Positions 54,792 through 64,000 of a stretch of DNA of 64,000 bases are shown here, in pieces (positions within the stretch are counted from its first letter, which is position 1; every line of letters starts with the position of its first letter). The position numbers and the translations under genes were made by a program. The notes beneath the pieces were generated by a model, which was not told the origin of the DNA, made no database searches, and worked only from the letters and a program-made list of their open reading frames with translations. This stretch comes from Clytia hemisphaerica (lineage: Eukaryota; Cnidaria; Hydrozoa; Leptothecata; Clytiidae). The stretch covers positions 1 through 64,000 of the forward strand of contig CACVBU010000352.1 of NCBI GenBank assembly GCA_902728285.1, read 5' to 3'.

Positions 54792-55896
54792 GTGGGCAAG
54801 GGCTACTTAACAAGGTTAATCGAATAATTCGATTGGCGAGTTAACCAACCACTATAAAATTACAATCAAACACAATTGAATGATAGCAATATGATTTTTG
54901 AAGGCAATCAAATTAATAATTCTGGGTAAAATTCGATTGATATTCAATTATGTTCGATTGATTATTGATTAAAATCGATAGTCCTTTACCTCAATTAGGT
55001 AGTTCCCAGATTTTCTAGAACCCAGTCCCATAAACCAGAAAGTACCTTTTTCCCTTTTTTAATTTTCAGGCGCCTTAGATTTTATCATTTATCAAAAAGG
55101 GCTATATTCTTCATAACAACAAGGATGATGAAGAGAGTTGTGCTAGATAAAACACATCAATCTGTCACCACAACTGTTGTTCTGCAAATTGTAGTAGGAC
55201 GCTCAATTAGACTGTTTGGAGCGTTCTCGTGGTAATCAAGAAAATCACTTTAAATTTCAAGATTTTTGCCAATTTGTGAAATTAAATGGTCGTAAAAAAA
55301 TCTTTTAGGCTGATTCACAAAAATTAATTCCAACGAAACAAAAACTTTCTTTTACATATTCTACAGTGGAGTTTTTAACTCGTTTTTATGACTTATCTAA
55401 TAAATATTGATTTTGCGAAAATTAATTCCCCCGAAATGCACAAAATTTTTCAAATGCCCTGATTCGCAAAATTTCTGACATTAAAGTATGCAAGGCTATG
55501 GACTTTTGATAGCCATACCCAAGATTTACCATGGTTACATTTTCAATAGAAATTTTTGTAGACGGAGCTTTCTAAAATTCTACTTCACATTTTTTCATGA
55601 AGTTTTGAAGACTGATGCAAAACAGAAATTTTTAAATGTGACGAAGAGCCAAATTCTTGAAAAACATGTTTTTTTGCTCGAGAAATGCAGGAAATTGGCA
55701 TTGTTACAGATTTTCATTGGTTTTGCGTTATATTTATTTGTCTTTTTTCACATAAAAATGTTAACAATGATAAAACCATGTATTTTGAAATTTCATTAGA
55801 ACTATTCTATCCGGAATCCTTTTGTTCGTTTGTTATTTTTTCATGCTTGTTTCATGATGTTTCCTTGATTTTGGCTTTTATTTCTTTAAGTTAAAT
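54792..55896. other. Gene-free stretch with ATTCGATTG motifs
   Basis: 54810-54975 repeats degenerate TTCGATTG/CAATCGAA motifs like the CCAGAC family. The rest is AT-rich, with an open frame at 55488-55799 that lacks any recognisable domain. It may contain the 5' region of the integrase-like gene at 55897. Confidence 0.4.
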
Positions 55897-57014
55897 ATGG
55901 CACATCTAGAAACCATTATTACAGTTCCCCAAATGAGAGAGATGGTACAGAGAGGAATGACACACTTACAAATCTCAAATCAATTGAAGCAGCTTCACCC
56001 TTTAGATAGAGGGATAAGCGAGAGAAGTGTCAGAAGATTTTGCAGAATAAACAATGTAACTAGAATAACTGACCAGGAGCTAGATAATCTTGTAGGAACT
56101 TGCATTGCTCGATTTGGTCATAACTACGGAAGATCTATAATGCAAGGAAGCGTAAGGGCTTTAATCGGATCAACTGGAAGAGTGGTTTCTCAACGTCGCA
56201 TTTCAAATTCTTTACAGAGACTTGCTCCCGTAGAATTTGAATTAAGAACCAGTGATTTACAAGAAAGAACAAATCCGGTACCCTACTTTGCCCCCTATTT
56301 TGGGTATAAGGTCCATATGGACCAAAATGAAAAAATAGGGCAAACCTTTGGATGCACTCATGTGGCTCTCATTGATGGGTGTTCAAGAATGATTGTGGGG
56401 TATTCGTCAATGCCTATAAAGAACCATATCATCATATATGAATTTGTTTTTTGGCCAGCCCTTATTAAATACGGTTTATGGAACCAACTACGTGTGGACC
56501 ATGGTCGTGAATTTGTGTTGTGCCTTTTTGTCCAAGATTTATTAAAAAGACATCGATTTTCACAAGAAAAACGGCCATGGAGACAGACACCGTCTACAGA
56601 AAATAATGTGATAGAAATATTCTGGCCTGAGTTAAATTCTAGGGTAAATTACCCTTCAAAAAGAGCATTTATTGCAATTTGTGAGACCTATGATCTTGAT
56701 ATGTCTGACCCTGTCTTAAAATTTTGTCATGGATTGCTATTTATGTCACTAACGATGCTGCTAACCATTTGATCAATTCCTGGAACCATCATATGATCCC
56801 TGGCCCTCAAGGATGTATCCCTATTGATAACATGAGAGATACTAAACGTACAGTTGACCTACTTGAAGCTTTGGTTCCAACTGCACCTGAAGCTGTACGA
56901 ATGTATGAATCATTTGGTGGAAATCTTACACGTGATGCTAGCTTTGGTGAGGGCCCTTTGATATACATTGAACATGCATATGAATCAAGAGAGGCTCTAT
57001 TTAGTACTAATTAA
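55897..57014 (+). pseudogene. DDE integrase-like protein of the type expanded in cnidarians, one frameshift
   Basis: From ATG at 55897 the protein starts with a helix-turn-helix-like region (MREMVQRGMTHLQISNQLK, GISERSVRRFCR). The catalytic core shows GYKVHMDQNEKIG and HVALIDGCSRMIVGY (first Asp region), RVDHGREF (second Asp) and STENNVIEIFWPELNSRV (the Glu, in the NxxIExxW pattern). The frame shifts by one base near 56720; the other frame continues SWIAIYVTNDAANHLINSWN to the stop at 57014. Total length of about 370 codons fits the family as I remember it from cnidarians and fish. Such proteins derive from transposon integrases; whether this one moves anything is unknown. No TIRs or LTRs were found around it. 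Confidence 0.8.
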
Positions 57015-57479
57015 CCATCTGGTGCTGACATTTTTTCTGACATTGTACATGGAAACTTTCAAAGCACAAAATCAGCTTTAGATTATTTTCATGGTTTAAC
57101 TGTAACTTTAGCCAATCAGTTTGGTTAAAAAAAACATTTGGATGTTCAGGTTGGCTTTTTTATGTGGGTATATGGTTCATTTTGTTACTTTGGTTCAAAT
57201 TTTGAATGAAACTACATTTTCGTTTTCATTTTTGTTCAGACACAATTCTTAATAACATGTAGTCCACTTAAGTCAGTTTAAAGCAAAGATTGTTAAAAAT
57301 TGCTTTATTGGTTTATTTGAAACTTTTGTAGGACTCAAGAATATTTTATGGAGCTAATTAGACTTGTGCCTTCTATCTATAAAAAAATTATTTCCAGATA
57401 AGTTATGATATGTGATTTTGAATCAGCTCTTAGTGCTCTATCATTTGGTTAAGTTTTTTACACCCCTCCCTCGATCGAA
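57015..57479. other. Spacer without a recognised gene
   Basis: AT-rich sequence following the integrase-like frame. Nothing is recognised. Confidence 0.35.
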
Positions 57480-57884
57480 TTGGCGTCAGCAAAAGTTCAA
57501 TTATTAGGCATGATTTATTCTCATCTAATGTCTAATGATACTGGATGTGCTGCAAAAAAAGTTTCTCTTTGGAGTGGATTTTCTCTAACTCTATCAATTT
57601 TGAAGACAAAAGCTAAATCGTTTGCATTGGAAAGGGAAAATAGCTTTGATAAGATCCAGGCTTTTTTCCAAGCACTAAGCAAGCCACTGTTCCTACTTTT
57701 TGGTCAAGTTGATCAAATGTTATGCTTAAAAGAATATTATAAAATTTATTGTTTAAAGTTCTCAAAAAAGACGAGGCAAGGTCTCAGCTGGATTAAATAT
57801 TTTTCCAGTGAATTATGCTCGTCGATCCTACTAGAAGTGGTTTTGATAACTCGAAACAGCAGTGATGTACTTTCTAGTGCCTAA
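57480..57884 (+). other. Open frame of unknown meaning
   Basis: 134 codons without stop, but beginning with TTG rather than ATG. The composition is Leu/Ser/Lys-rich and no motif is recognised. It might be an exon lying between the integrase-like gene and the gene at 59046, or chance in AT-rich DNA. Confidence 0.2.
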
Positions 57885-59045
57885 TTAACACATGGTCAAA
57901 ATAAACAGGGGGTGGAAAAAATTTCAAATCTGATATACGAGGGACGTCCCAAATACAATACGTCGGGAAATATATCCCTTAAAAACCCTGAAATATGGTA
58001 AATTTAGCCTTGGAAAAAATCAAAAAATTAACAAGCGGGGGGGGGGGAGTTCATTAGCCACTCAAGAGTAAGCAATTACGAGGGGAATATTTTTCATATT
58101 TTGGCTCTCATCCTTCAGATTTCATATCCACAAATGTCAGCAAAATATTCGACATCTAGTTTTGTTTAGTTGTCTTGTGACCAGAATTAACCAAAATCCC
58201 AGTTAATTTTTTCACTTTCTAATGAAAAAGACTCCATAGAGAAATCTTTTTGTGGCGCACCCATTAAGTACCAAATTCAAAACATTTGAACAAAGCACAC
58301 TATTATTATGTTCTGTTTTTTTTTAAATCAAAGTTTATTTCATCACATCATAAGCAATATAAGCTTTTCGGTTTACATCATCATCAGTGTTTTTTATTTT
58401 AAGCGACTTAAGTATGGCTGAATGTGTGAGTCTATTTCAACCACATGTAAAATCTGAAATAAATATTATTGTTTAGTTTATATAGAATTACTGCATAAAA
58501 AAACAAACATGGTAGCAAACTTTTAATTTCCAATTAATCTTTTTTTGACAAACAGAACAAAACCAGCGCCTCCAAGGCAAAAAGAAAAAACATTACTTTC
58601 TGATAACTCTTTAGTGATTGTAGACTAATTATTTCATAAAAAGTTACATTATAAGATTAAAAAAGAAAAGGACAAAAAAAATTTTTTCCCGAAATTCCCA
58701 AAATTTTCGCGTTGACAAATTTTCACAATTCGAGGAGTTTCAAAATTTTCGCAAGGACTAAATTTTGCAAAAATGGTTGGAATTCGTGAAAATCACGAAA
58801 AATAATCCACTTAAGGTACTCAATTTTTTCACTAATTCGCCAAAAAGAGTTTTTACCAAAATACAGTTTCCTTAATAATGTATGTGGAAAATGCGGGTAC
58901 TTAAGATAAGAAAAACTGATTCAATATTTTGATGGTTGAAAAAGAATTATCACCAAATTTGATATGAGCTTAGAGGGTGACAATTTTTATCTTGTCTATG
59001 TAAACTAAATGAAAGGTATTTTTTTCTTTTAGAAATGACTGAAAA
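57885..59045. other. Non-coding stretch with a G-run repeat end
   Basis: 58035-58067 carries a GCGGGGGGGG run and AGCCACTCAAGAGTAA, resembling one end of the MITE at 40444-40721. The remainder is AT-rich; no gene is seen. Confidence 0.4.
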
Positions 59046-59910
59046 ATGGAATCAATAAAGATTGAATTCAATAACAAATTTATATTCACATTTAATCCGG
59101 TCAATTTGATCGAACTTGTGAGGCTATTCAAGATTAAAAAAAATGGAGCACATTGTAAAGTAAAAGTTGGCAATGATTTCATTAACATGTGGCCTGATGA
59201 GAATGGTAATTTTATGATACCGCCAAGATCAAGTATATGCCATTTAATTGCAATGGAAGAAGACGGAGAGGAAAGTAATAATGTACCATCTTCAAACTCC
59301 TTTCCACGTCTCGCCAGGGAACTCAGCCTTTTCATCCGTTAAATCAGCTTTTTCAAGTGGTAGCTCTAATTTCTCTACACATGGTTTCCGAGCAATTCCA
59401 TCATTGAAAAGAAAAGCTGATGTCTTTGCCAGTTGTTCATCATTTATGTTTGATGTGAGTAAAGAGCTCTTTAAATTGAGCTGTCTATTTGACCAGAAGC
59501 TTACTCCAAGTTTGTGGACTGTTTGCAATGATGCACCTGCCCATGCCAAAAAATGCTACGAATTATATGGCTTTGGTTTAGGATGTAACAGAATGGAAGG
59601 TTGTGAACAAAAGCATCAAGCCCTTCTTCGGTATGCACACAATACTACCTTTCAGAACAGATGGCCGGCGATATTCCGACATGAATTTATCCAATTAATT
59701 CATTTACGTGAAAACGGTTTTTACCAAATAAGATAACAGAAGAAACAAACGCCATATGTTCTGGATATTGATAATGAAAATTCTTGTTCGATTTGCTGCC
59801 TGAAACTCAAAAAAGGAACCTGTCCTTTATGTTTAAATTCCTTAATGAAAAAAGTAAGAAGTGTTATTTCAAAAGTTTGCTCAGCTTCCACCTCAAAAGC
59901 TCTTTAGATA
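59046..59910 (+). pseudogene. Uncharacterised cnidarian-type multicopy protein (GLGCN..EG.EQKHQ family), broken
   Basis: The first frame (ATG 59046) gives about 98 codons with VNLIELVRLFKIKK. A second frame from about 59290 carries the recognisable part: SLWTVCNDAPAHAKKCYELY, GFGLGCNRMEGCEQKHQALL, and WPAIFRHEFIQLIHLRENGF. An in-frame TAA near 59734 is followed by CSICCLKLKKGTCPLC, a possible zinc-binding CxxC...CxxC tail, to about 59905. I recognise the family as repeated many times in cnidarian genomes; its function is unknown to me. A good splice acceptor (TTTTTCTTTTAG) lies just before 59034, so earlier exons are possible. The frame change and stop suggest a dead copy. Confidence 0.6.
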
Positions 59911-60330
59911 TTTTTTTAGGTTTATTATTTTTTTATTAGCTGGATATTAACTGTACTTGACAAAATCTTTATTCTTATGTCTCTGAAAGGAATTTAAATA
60001 ATCTTGGTCTTGCTGTTAAAATTTTAAAAGAGGAGCCTTTACGGAAAATGGATAAATTATATGCACTAGGGCAATTTAAAAAAAAACCTGGTACGGCATC
60101 TCAATTAAATTTTAATCAAAGGGCCATAATAAATGATACTAGTTTTTTTAACTATTATTATATTGCTTTGTGTTTTTAGGGTTGAAAGCTTTGTTGTTTT
60201 TTCTCTTTTGTTCTGTTTAATTTTTTTTGAAAAAGGAGCCTTGAATTTAAAGGAAATAGATTTTTTCAATGCTTTCGGTATGTGTGGACCGATATTTAGA
60301 TAAATCTGGTGCGCTTTTTTATACGTGGAC
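59911..60330. other. Spacer without a recognised gene
   Basis: AT-rich. A GTGGACC..ATTTA.ATAAATCTGGTGC segment at about 60285 is repeated after the MITE at 60925. Confidence 0.35.
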
Positions 60331-60924
60331 CAGGGGGGGGCACGCAGTTACTACAAGACATGATGTGTAGTAAGTGCTTTTTCAACACTTTTTTTCAGGA
60401 CCACCACCCTTTGCAGTTACTACACCTTGGTAGTAACTGTTTTCAGAAAAGATTTCCAGGTACCACCCCTGTTTTTGAGTGATATCATCAAAAACATGAT
60501 CGAAATTACCCTAAATTGCGATTATTTTTCAACCTAAAGCCATTTTTGTGCTAGATTTTCTTTTAATTTACTTGGTTAACAGCTGTTGAGAACATTTTAA
60601 TGATAATTAGGGAAAGCATAATTTCAAAGTTGGGTCTGAGAAAAATTTCAAATTTTTTTTCGTCCATTTATAACAAAAATATTTTTTTTAACAAAGAATT
60701 TTTTCACAAAAAAATTTATTTTTTGTGAAAATTTGTGAAAGTTCTTTAAAAAGAATTAAAATATAAGCACTTACTACACCAAAAGTGCTAGTTTTAGTGT
60801 TTGGCCTCACCCCCAAACAGCAGTTACTACACTGTGTAGTAACTGTTTTCATAACTTCTGAATACAGTACCACCACGGTAGTAAGTGTCATACTGTCTTG
60901 TAGTAACTGCGTGCCCCCCCCCTG
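60331..60924. mobile_element. hAT-like MITE, CAGGGG ends, 7-bp target duplication
   Basis: CAGGGGGGGGCACGCAGTTA at 60331 and the following bases to 60360 are complemented by 60894-60924. CGTGGAC directly flanks both ends (60324-60330 and 60925-60931). The interior has repeated GTAGTAACTG/CAGTTACTAC pieces and no transposase. Confidence 0.88.
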
Positions 60925-61149
60925 CGTGGACCAATTTTTAAATAAATCTGGTGCTGCATTTTACATTTCTTTTGAAAAGGAAGCTATTTTGTAAAAATTA
61001 TGGATAAAAATAGTAGTAGCTCTGAGGCTTTTTGGACATATATTATATAACATTATACATATTCTCTGCTCATAGGCTATTTATATCTTCATGATGTTTT
61101 ATAATATTTAGTAGTATACATTTTCTTGTTCTCGGAAGTTGCATGTCCA

Positions 61150-62576
61150 GCTTAATTGAATATCGGTCGTCTCGTAATATTATCAAAGAAAGGTGATCTT
61201 AGTAAACCTGGAAATTACAGAGGCATCATGCTGTTAGAGATTGCCTATAAAATTGTGGCCATTGTTAATAATGACTTCAACCGCTCATTGTACAGCTCGA
61301 TCACGAAAATCAATGTGGTTTCAGAAGGGGTCGTTGCTGTACCGACGCTGTTTTTACTGTAAAAATGGCTATCAAGAAACGTCGTGAGCATAACCTTGAA
61401 ACATGGATTTTATTTTTGGACCTGGTCAAGGCTTTTGACAGGGTTCCTCGTCCACTCTTATGGTGCATTTTATCCAAATTTGGTGTCGCTAAGAAATTGA
61501 TTGATGTCTTAAAATTGCTACATAAAAACTTCCAAGTTACTTTTGAATCTGTTACCTATACCATGCCTTGTACTATCGGTGTGAAGCAAGGTGATGTACT
61601 CGGGCCAGCATTATTTATCATTTTCATAGCCGCTGTTATGATTACATGGAGGAAAATCCACGATCGCCCACTCTGTATCTTCAGAACAAAAAACGTTTAC
61701 AAACTCACAGGCAGACGACATAATTCTAAAAGAACTGACTTTGATGTTGATGACTCAGAGTATGCAGATGATACCGCAGTTCTCTTCGAATCCCGAAGAG
61801 ACATCGAATGCTAGTCACCACTTTTAGTTGAACATTTTGACCGTTTTGGAATGGAGATTCATGTTGGAGATTATAATACGCCTGAATCATCCAAAACAGA
61901 AATTCTTTTCGTTAGCAGACCTCTACAAAACAACACTGACCCCGAATCTTTCGACAATACCGACCTTACGAACATCGACCTTGGAAATCAAAAATTCTTC
62001 CCAATCACCGACAAATTCTGCTATTTAGGAACTTTCATCTCAAGAAATTGTAAAAATGAATTTGATGTCAACCATAGAATTCGTAAAGCAGGTAATGCTT
62101 TTGATTCTTTGAGAAAATCGCTCTTCTCGAACCGCTCGATATCGTACCAGGCAAAGAGTTCTGCCTATCAATCGCTCATCCTTCCGATACTTCTACACGG
62201 TGCTGAAACCTGGTGTCTCACAGAGAAGCTTTTACCACATTTGCATCAGAGCCATGTGTCGAGTAAACCGTACACAAGTTTTTATCCATAGGATTAGCAC
62301 CGAAAGCCTCCTACAACGTCTATCTCTCAAAAAGATTGATCATTATGTCACCTCTAGCCAGCTTGCTTGGCTTGGGCATGTTGTGCGAATGCGAATGACA
62401 GACTCCCACGCAAGCTTCTCTCGTCTTGGGTTAATAACCATCGTCCAAAAGGAGCCCCGAAATTTACATATGGCCGAGGCATTTATAAAGCTCTAAGAAA
62501 AGTTAATGTTGATATTGTTGATTGGTATGAAATGGCACTGGATAGAATTGTCTGGAATGGTGTAATTGGTGTATGA
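61150..62576 (+). pseudogene. Non-LTR retrotransposon reverse transcriptase, decayed
   Basis: Frames in sequence give KKGDLSKPGNYRGIMLLEIA, CGFRRGRCCTDAVFTVK (after a shift near 61290), FLDLVKAFDRVPRPLLW, IGVKQGDVLGPALFIIF and SEYADDTAVLF (catalytic pair). A stop at 61812 is followed by DKFCYLGTFISRNCKN, LHGAETWCLT and SQLAWLGHVVRM. This RT is clearly different from the CR1-like copies; the YLG...GAETW...WLGHVVRM tail is seen in RTE- or Nimb/I-like elements, and I cannot decide which. At least three frame changes make it dead. Confidence 0.85.
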
Positions 62577-62689
62577 TATGCTTAATATTTGAAATTGAAA
62601 TTTCTAGCTACTATTTTATTTTTACCAACATTTCTAGCGTAGTGATTTCCTAGAATATTCTAATATTTTTTTAGTTTATTTTCTAGGCC

Positions 62690-64000
62690 AGTTCCCCTGA
62701 TGGGATGGTTCATCTTTCCCCTCTCATTTCGTCCTTTGGCGAGGAGATCCTTTAAGCTGTATCCTGGTGACGTGGGTTAAGATGCATCGAACACCACCCT
62801 GCACGGTGTGCTCAATGAGTTCCCTTTCCATACAGCACGCCAAGGGATGTAGTATTGAGTGGTATGGTCACGAAGATATTGTTGCGTCGCTTCAGGAAGA
62901 TTCCTTAGGTAATCGACATACCCAAGTCTTTGGAGTTTAGACTCAGAATCCAAGATATCTTGTTTGTCCTTAACATTGACTGGTAGATTTAGCTTTCGTA
63001 GCTGTTGGTTGTAGACTTTTATTGCTTTGGTTTTGTTGTTTACAAGTCTCTTTGGATCTGATATGAACGGTAGAATTGCGGTGATGGATGACTCGTCATG
63101 ATTGAGAGTGATTGACGAATCAATGTGTTGTTCAACTTCTTCTCTCAAGCTGATTGTTTCGTTTCTATCGTGCTTCTTGCATTGGTCGCAGGTTCTGCAG
63201 ACTGAGCAACGGTAGGTGATTTTACTTCCGGTTGTCTCTGCTAGCTCGAAGAGACGCTGTCGTGATGTCAGTCTTCTCTGTTGAAAAGATTGGGTCCATG
63301 ATTGATGAAGAATGATTGAGTTGTGAAGTATCCATCATGGATTTGGGTGAAGACCTTGTGTGGGCCACCAACTACTCCACGTCCACCACCATCTGAATTG
63401 AGGAAGGGTGATTCGAACAACGATAACCCTGATTCCATCTGATAAACGAGCTTTGGAAAGTAACGAAGGTACTGATGCCAAACATGAGATGTGTGTCGCC
63501 ACCAACTGCAGGAGGGAGCTTTGACAACTCCCTTGATCCTTGAGGATGGTTGTTCTTGTAGTCTTGATGAATCTCTTGCTCAACGTCAATCAATGGATAG
63601 TAAGGAAAGGTAGAGGTGATTCTGTCGAGTCAGATACCAATTAAAGAAATGATCTCACCATCGTGCATTGGAATATTGACTTGGTAGGTACCACGTGTTG
63701 ATTTGGTGACGGATTCTCCAAGTCCACCGACATTAATCTGTTCTTGATTGACGAGTTTTGCTGCAGGGCCAAGTAACGTGACTGCTTTGGCTGAAATGAT
63801 GAAATCGCTACATCCATCGTCGAAGAAAGCATTGATTCGATTGCCATTGACTGTCATTGTTTGAAGCTTGTAGATTCCTCTGTCTGGGACGGAGTCTTCA
63901 CATGTAGGTAGAGTCTTTGATGAGTAGGAATTGGTGAAGAATGATTGCTTGATCTGTTTTGAGAAGTCTGGCAGGTGTGCACTCCTCAAACATCTTGGTT
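62690..64000 (-). pseudogene. Second BEL/Pao pol fragment (protease to RT), runs off the window
   Basis: Reading the minus strand from 64000: protease-like INAFFDDGCSDFIISAK, then PPAVGGDTHLMFGI, continuing in other frames through QMESGLSLFESPFLNSDGGR, and finally TTQYYIPWRAVWKGN and STPCRVVFDAS of the RT N-terminus. Here an in-frame TAA replaces the next codon; PGYSLKDLLAKGR follows before homology ends near 62690. Several frame changes and stops are present. It belongs to a Bel/Pao lineage different from the element at 42203-54791. The 5' part lies beyond the window. Confidence 0.85.

Noticed and set aside
55488-55799. 103-codon open frame before the integrase-like gene
   Set aside because: AT-rich, Phe/Leu/Lys-dominated, no domain; overlaps another open frame of equal quality.

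Overview
The window is intron-containing, AT-rich animal DNA in which transposable elements outnumber host genes. No rRNA, tRNA, CRISPR array or prokaryotic operon is visible. Three things point to an invertebrate, most likely a cnidarian or another early-branching metazoan: a (CCCTAA)n telomere-type run, abundant CR1-like and BEL/Pao retroelements, and several protein families that I recognise as strongly expanded in cnidarian genomes (a DDE integrase-like gene, a FEN-like/CXC gene, and a 'GLGCN..EG.EQKHQ' gene). The organism assignment is inference.

Layout. 1-10.5 kb is gene-free and built from repeats: a subtelomere-like block with an exact 225-bp direct repeat 1,936 bp apart, an interstitial telomeric run, a 335-bp tandem duplication, a 53-bp minisatellite with E-box-like arms, and a 106-bp tandem array. 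11.3-12.9 kb holds a four-exon minus-strand gene of unknown function. 13-18.5 kb contains broken non-LTR reverse transcriptases, a 173-183-bp tandem array and a 737-bp MITE with 73-bp ends. 19.5-25 kb contains TIR elements and gene parts on both strands. Two plus-strand exons (20.9-22.2 kb) and five minus-strand exons (25.0-22.9 kb) fit together in phase, as if one gene were split by an inversion. 25.8-29.2 kb has minisatellites, a MITE and a class A GPCR cut off by a hAT-like end.

30.7-37.4 kb is a large multi-exon gene, now carrying about a dozen frameshifts. It encodes two Cys/His modules, a core with the acidic-residue pattern of FEN/XPG (PIN-like) nucleases, and a C-terminal Tesmin/TSO1-type CXC domain. 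37.9-41.8 kb holds an intact four-exon gene for an RPA-like OB-fold protein (378 codons), next to a same-strand PIF1/Helitron-type helicase remnant; a hairpin followed by CTGA|T downstream could be a Helitron 3' end.

42.2-54.8 kb is one BEL/Pao LTR retrotransposon with two near-identical LTRs. It was invaded by two non-LTR elements in opposite orientations (45.36-47.83 kb minus; 50.88-52.06 kb plus). 55.9-59.9 kb has an integrase-like gene and a second cnidarian-type gene on the same strand. A CAGGGG-ended MITE with a 7-bp target duplication follows, then a decayed non-LTR element. The window ends inside a second, minus-strand BEL/Pao pol fragment.

The intact host-type reading frames are the RPA-like gene and the 11.3-12.9 kb gene. 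The GPCR frame is open but lacks its 5' part. Almost everything else is mobile or decayed.
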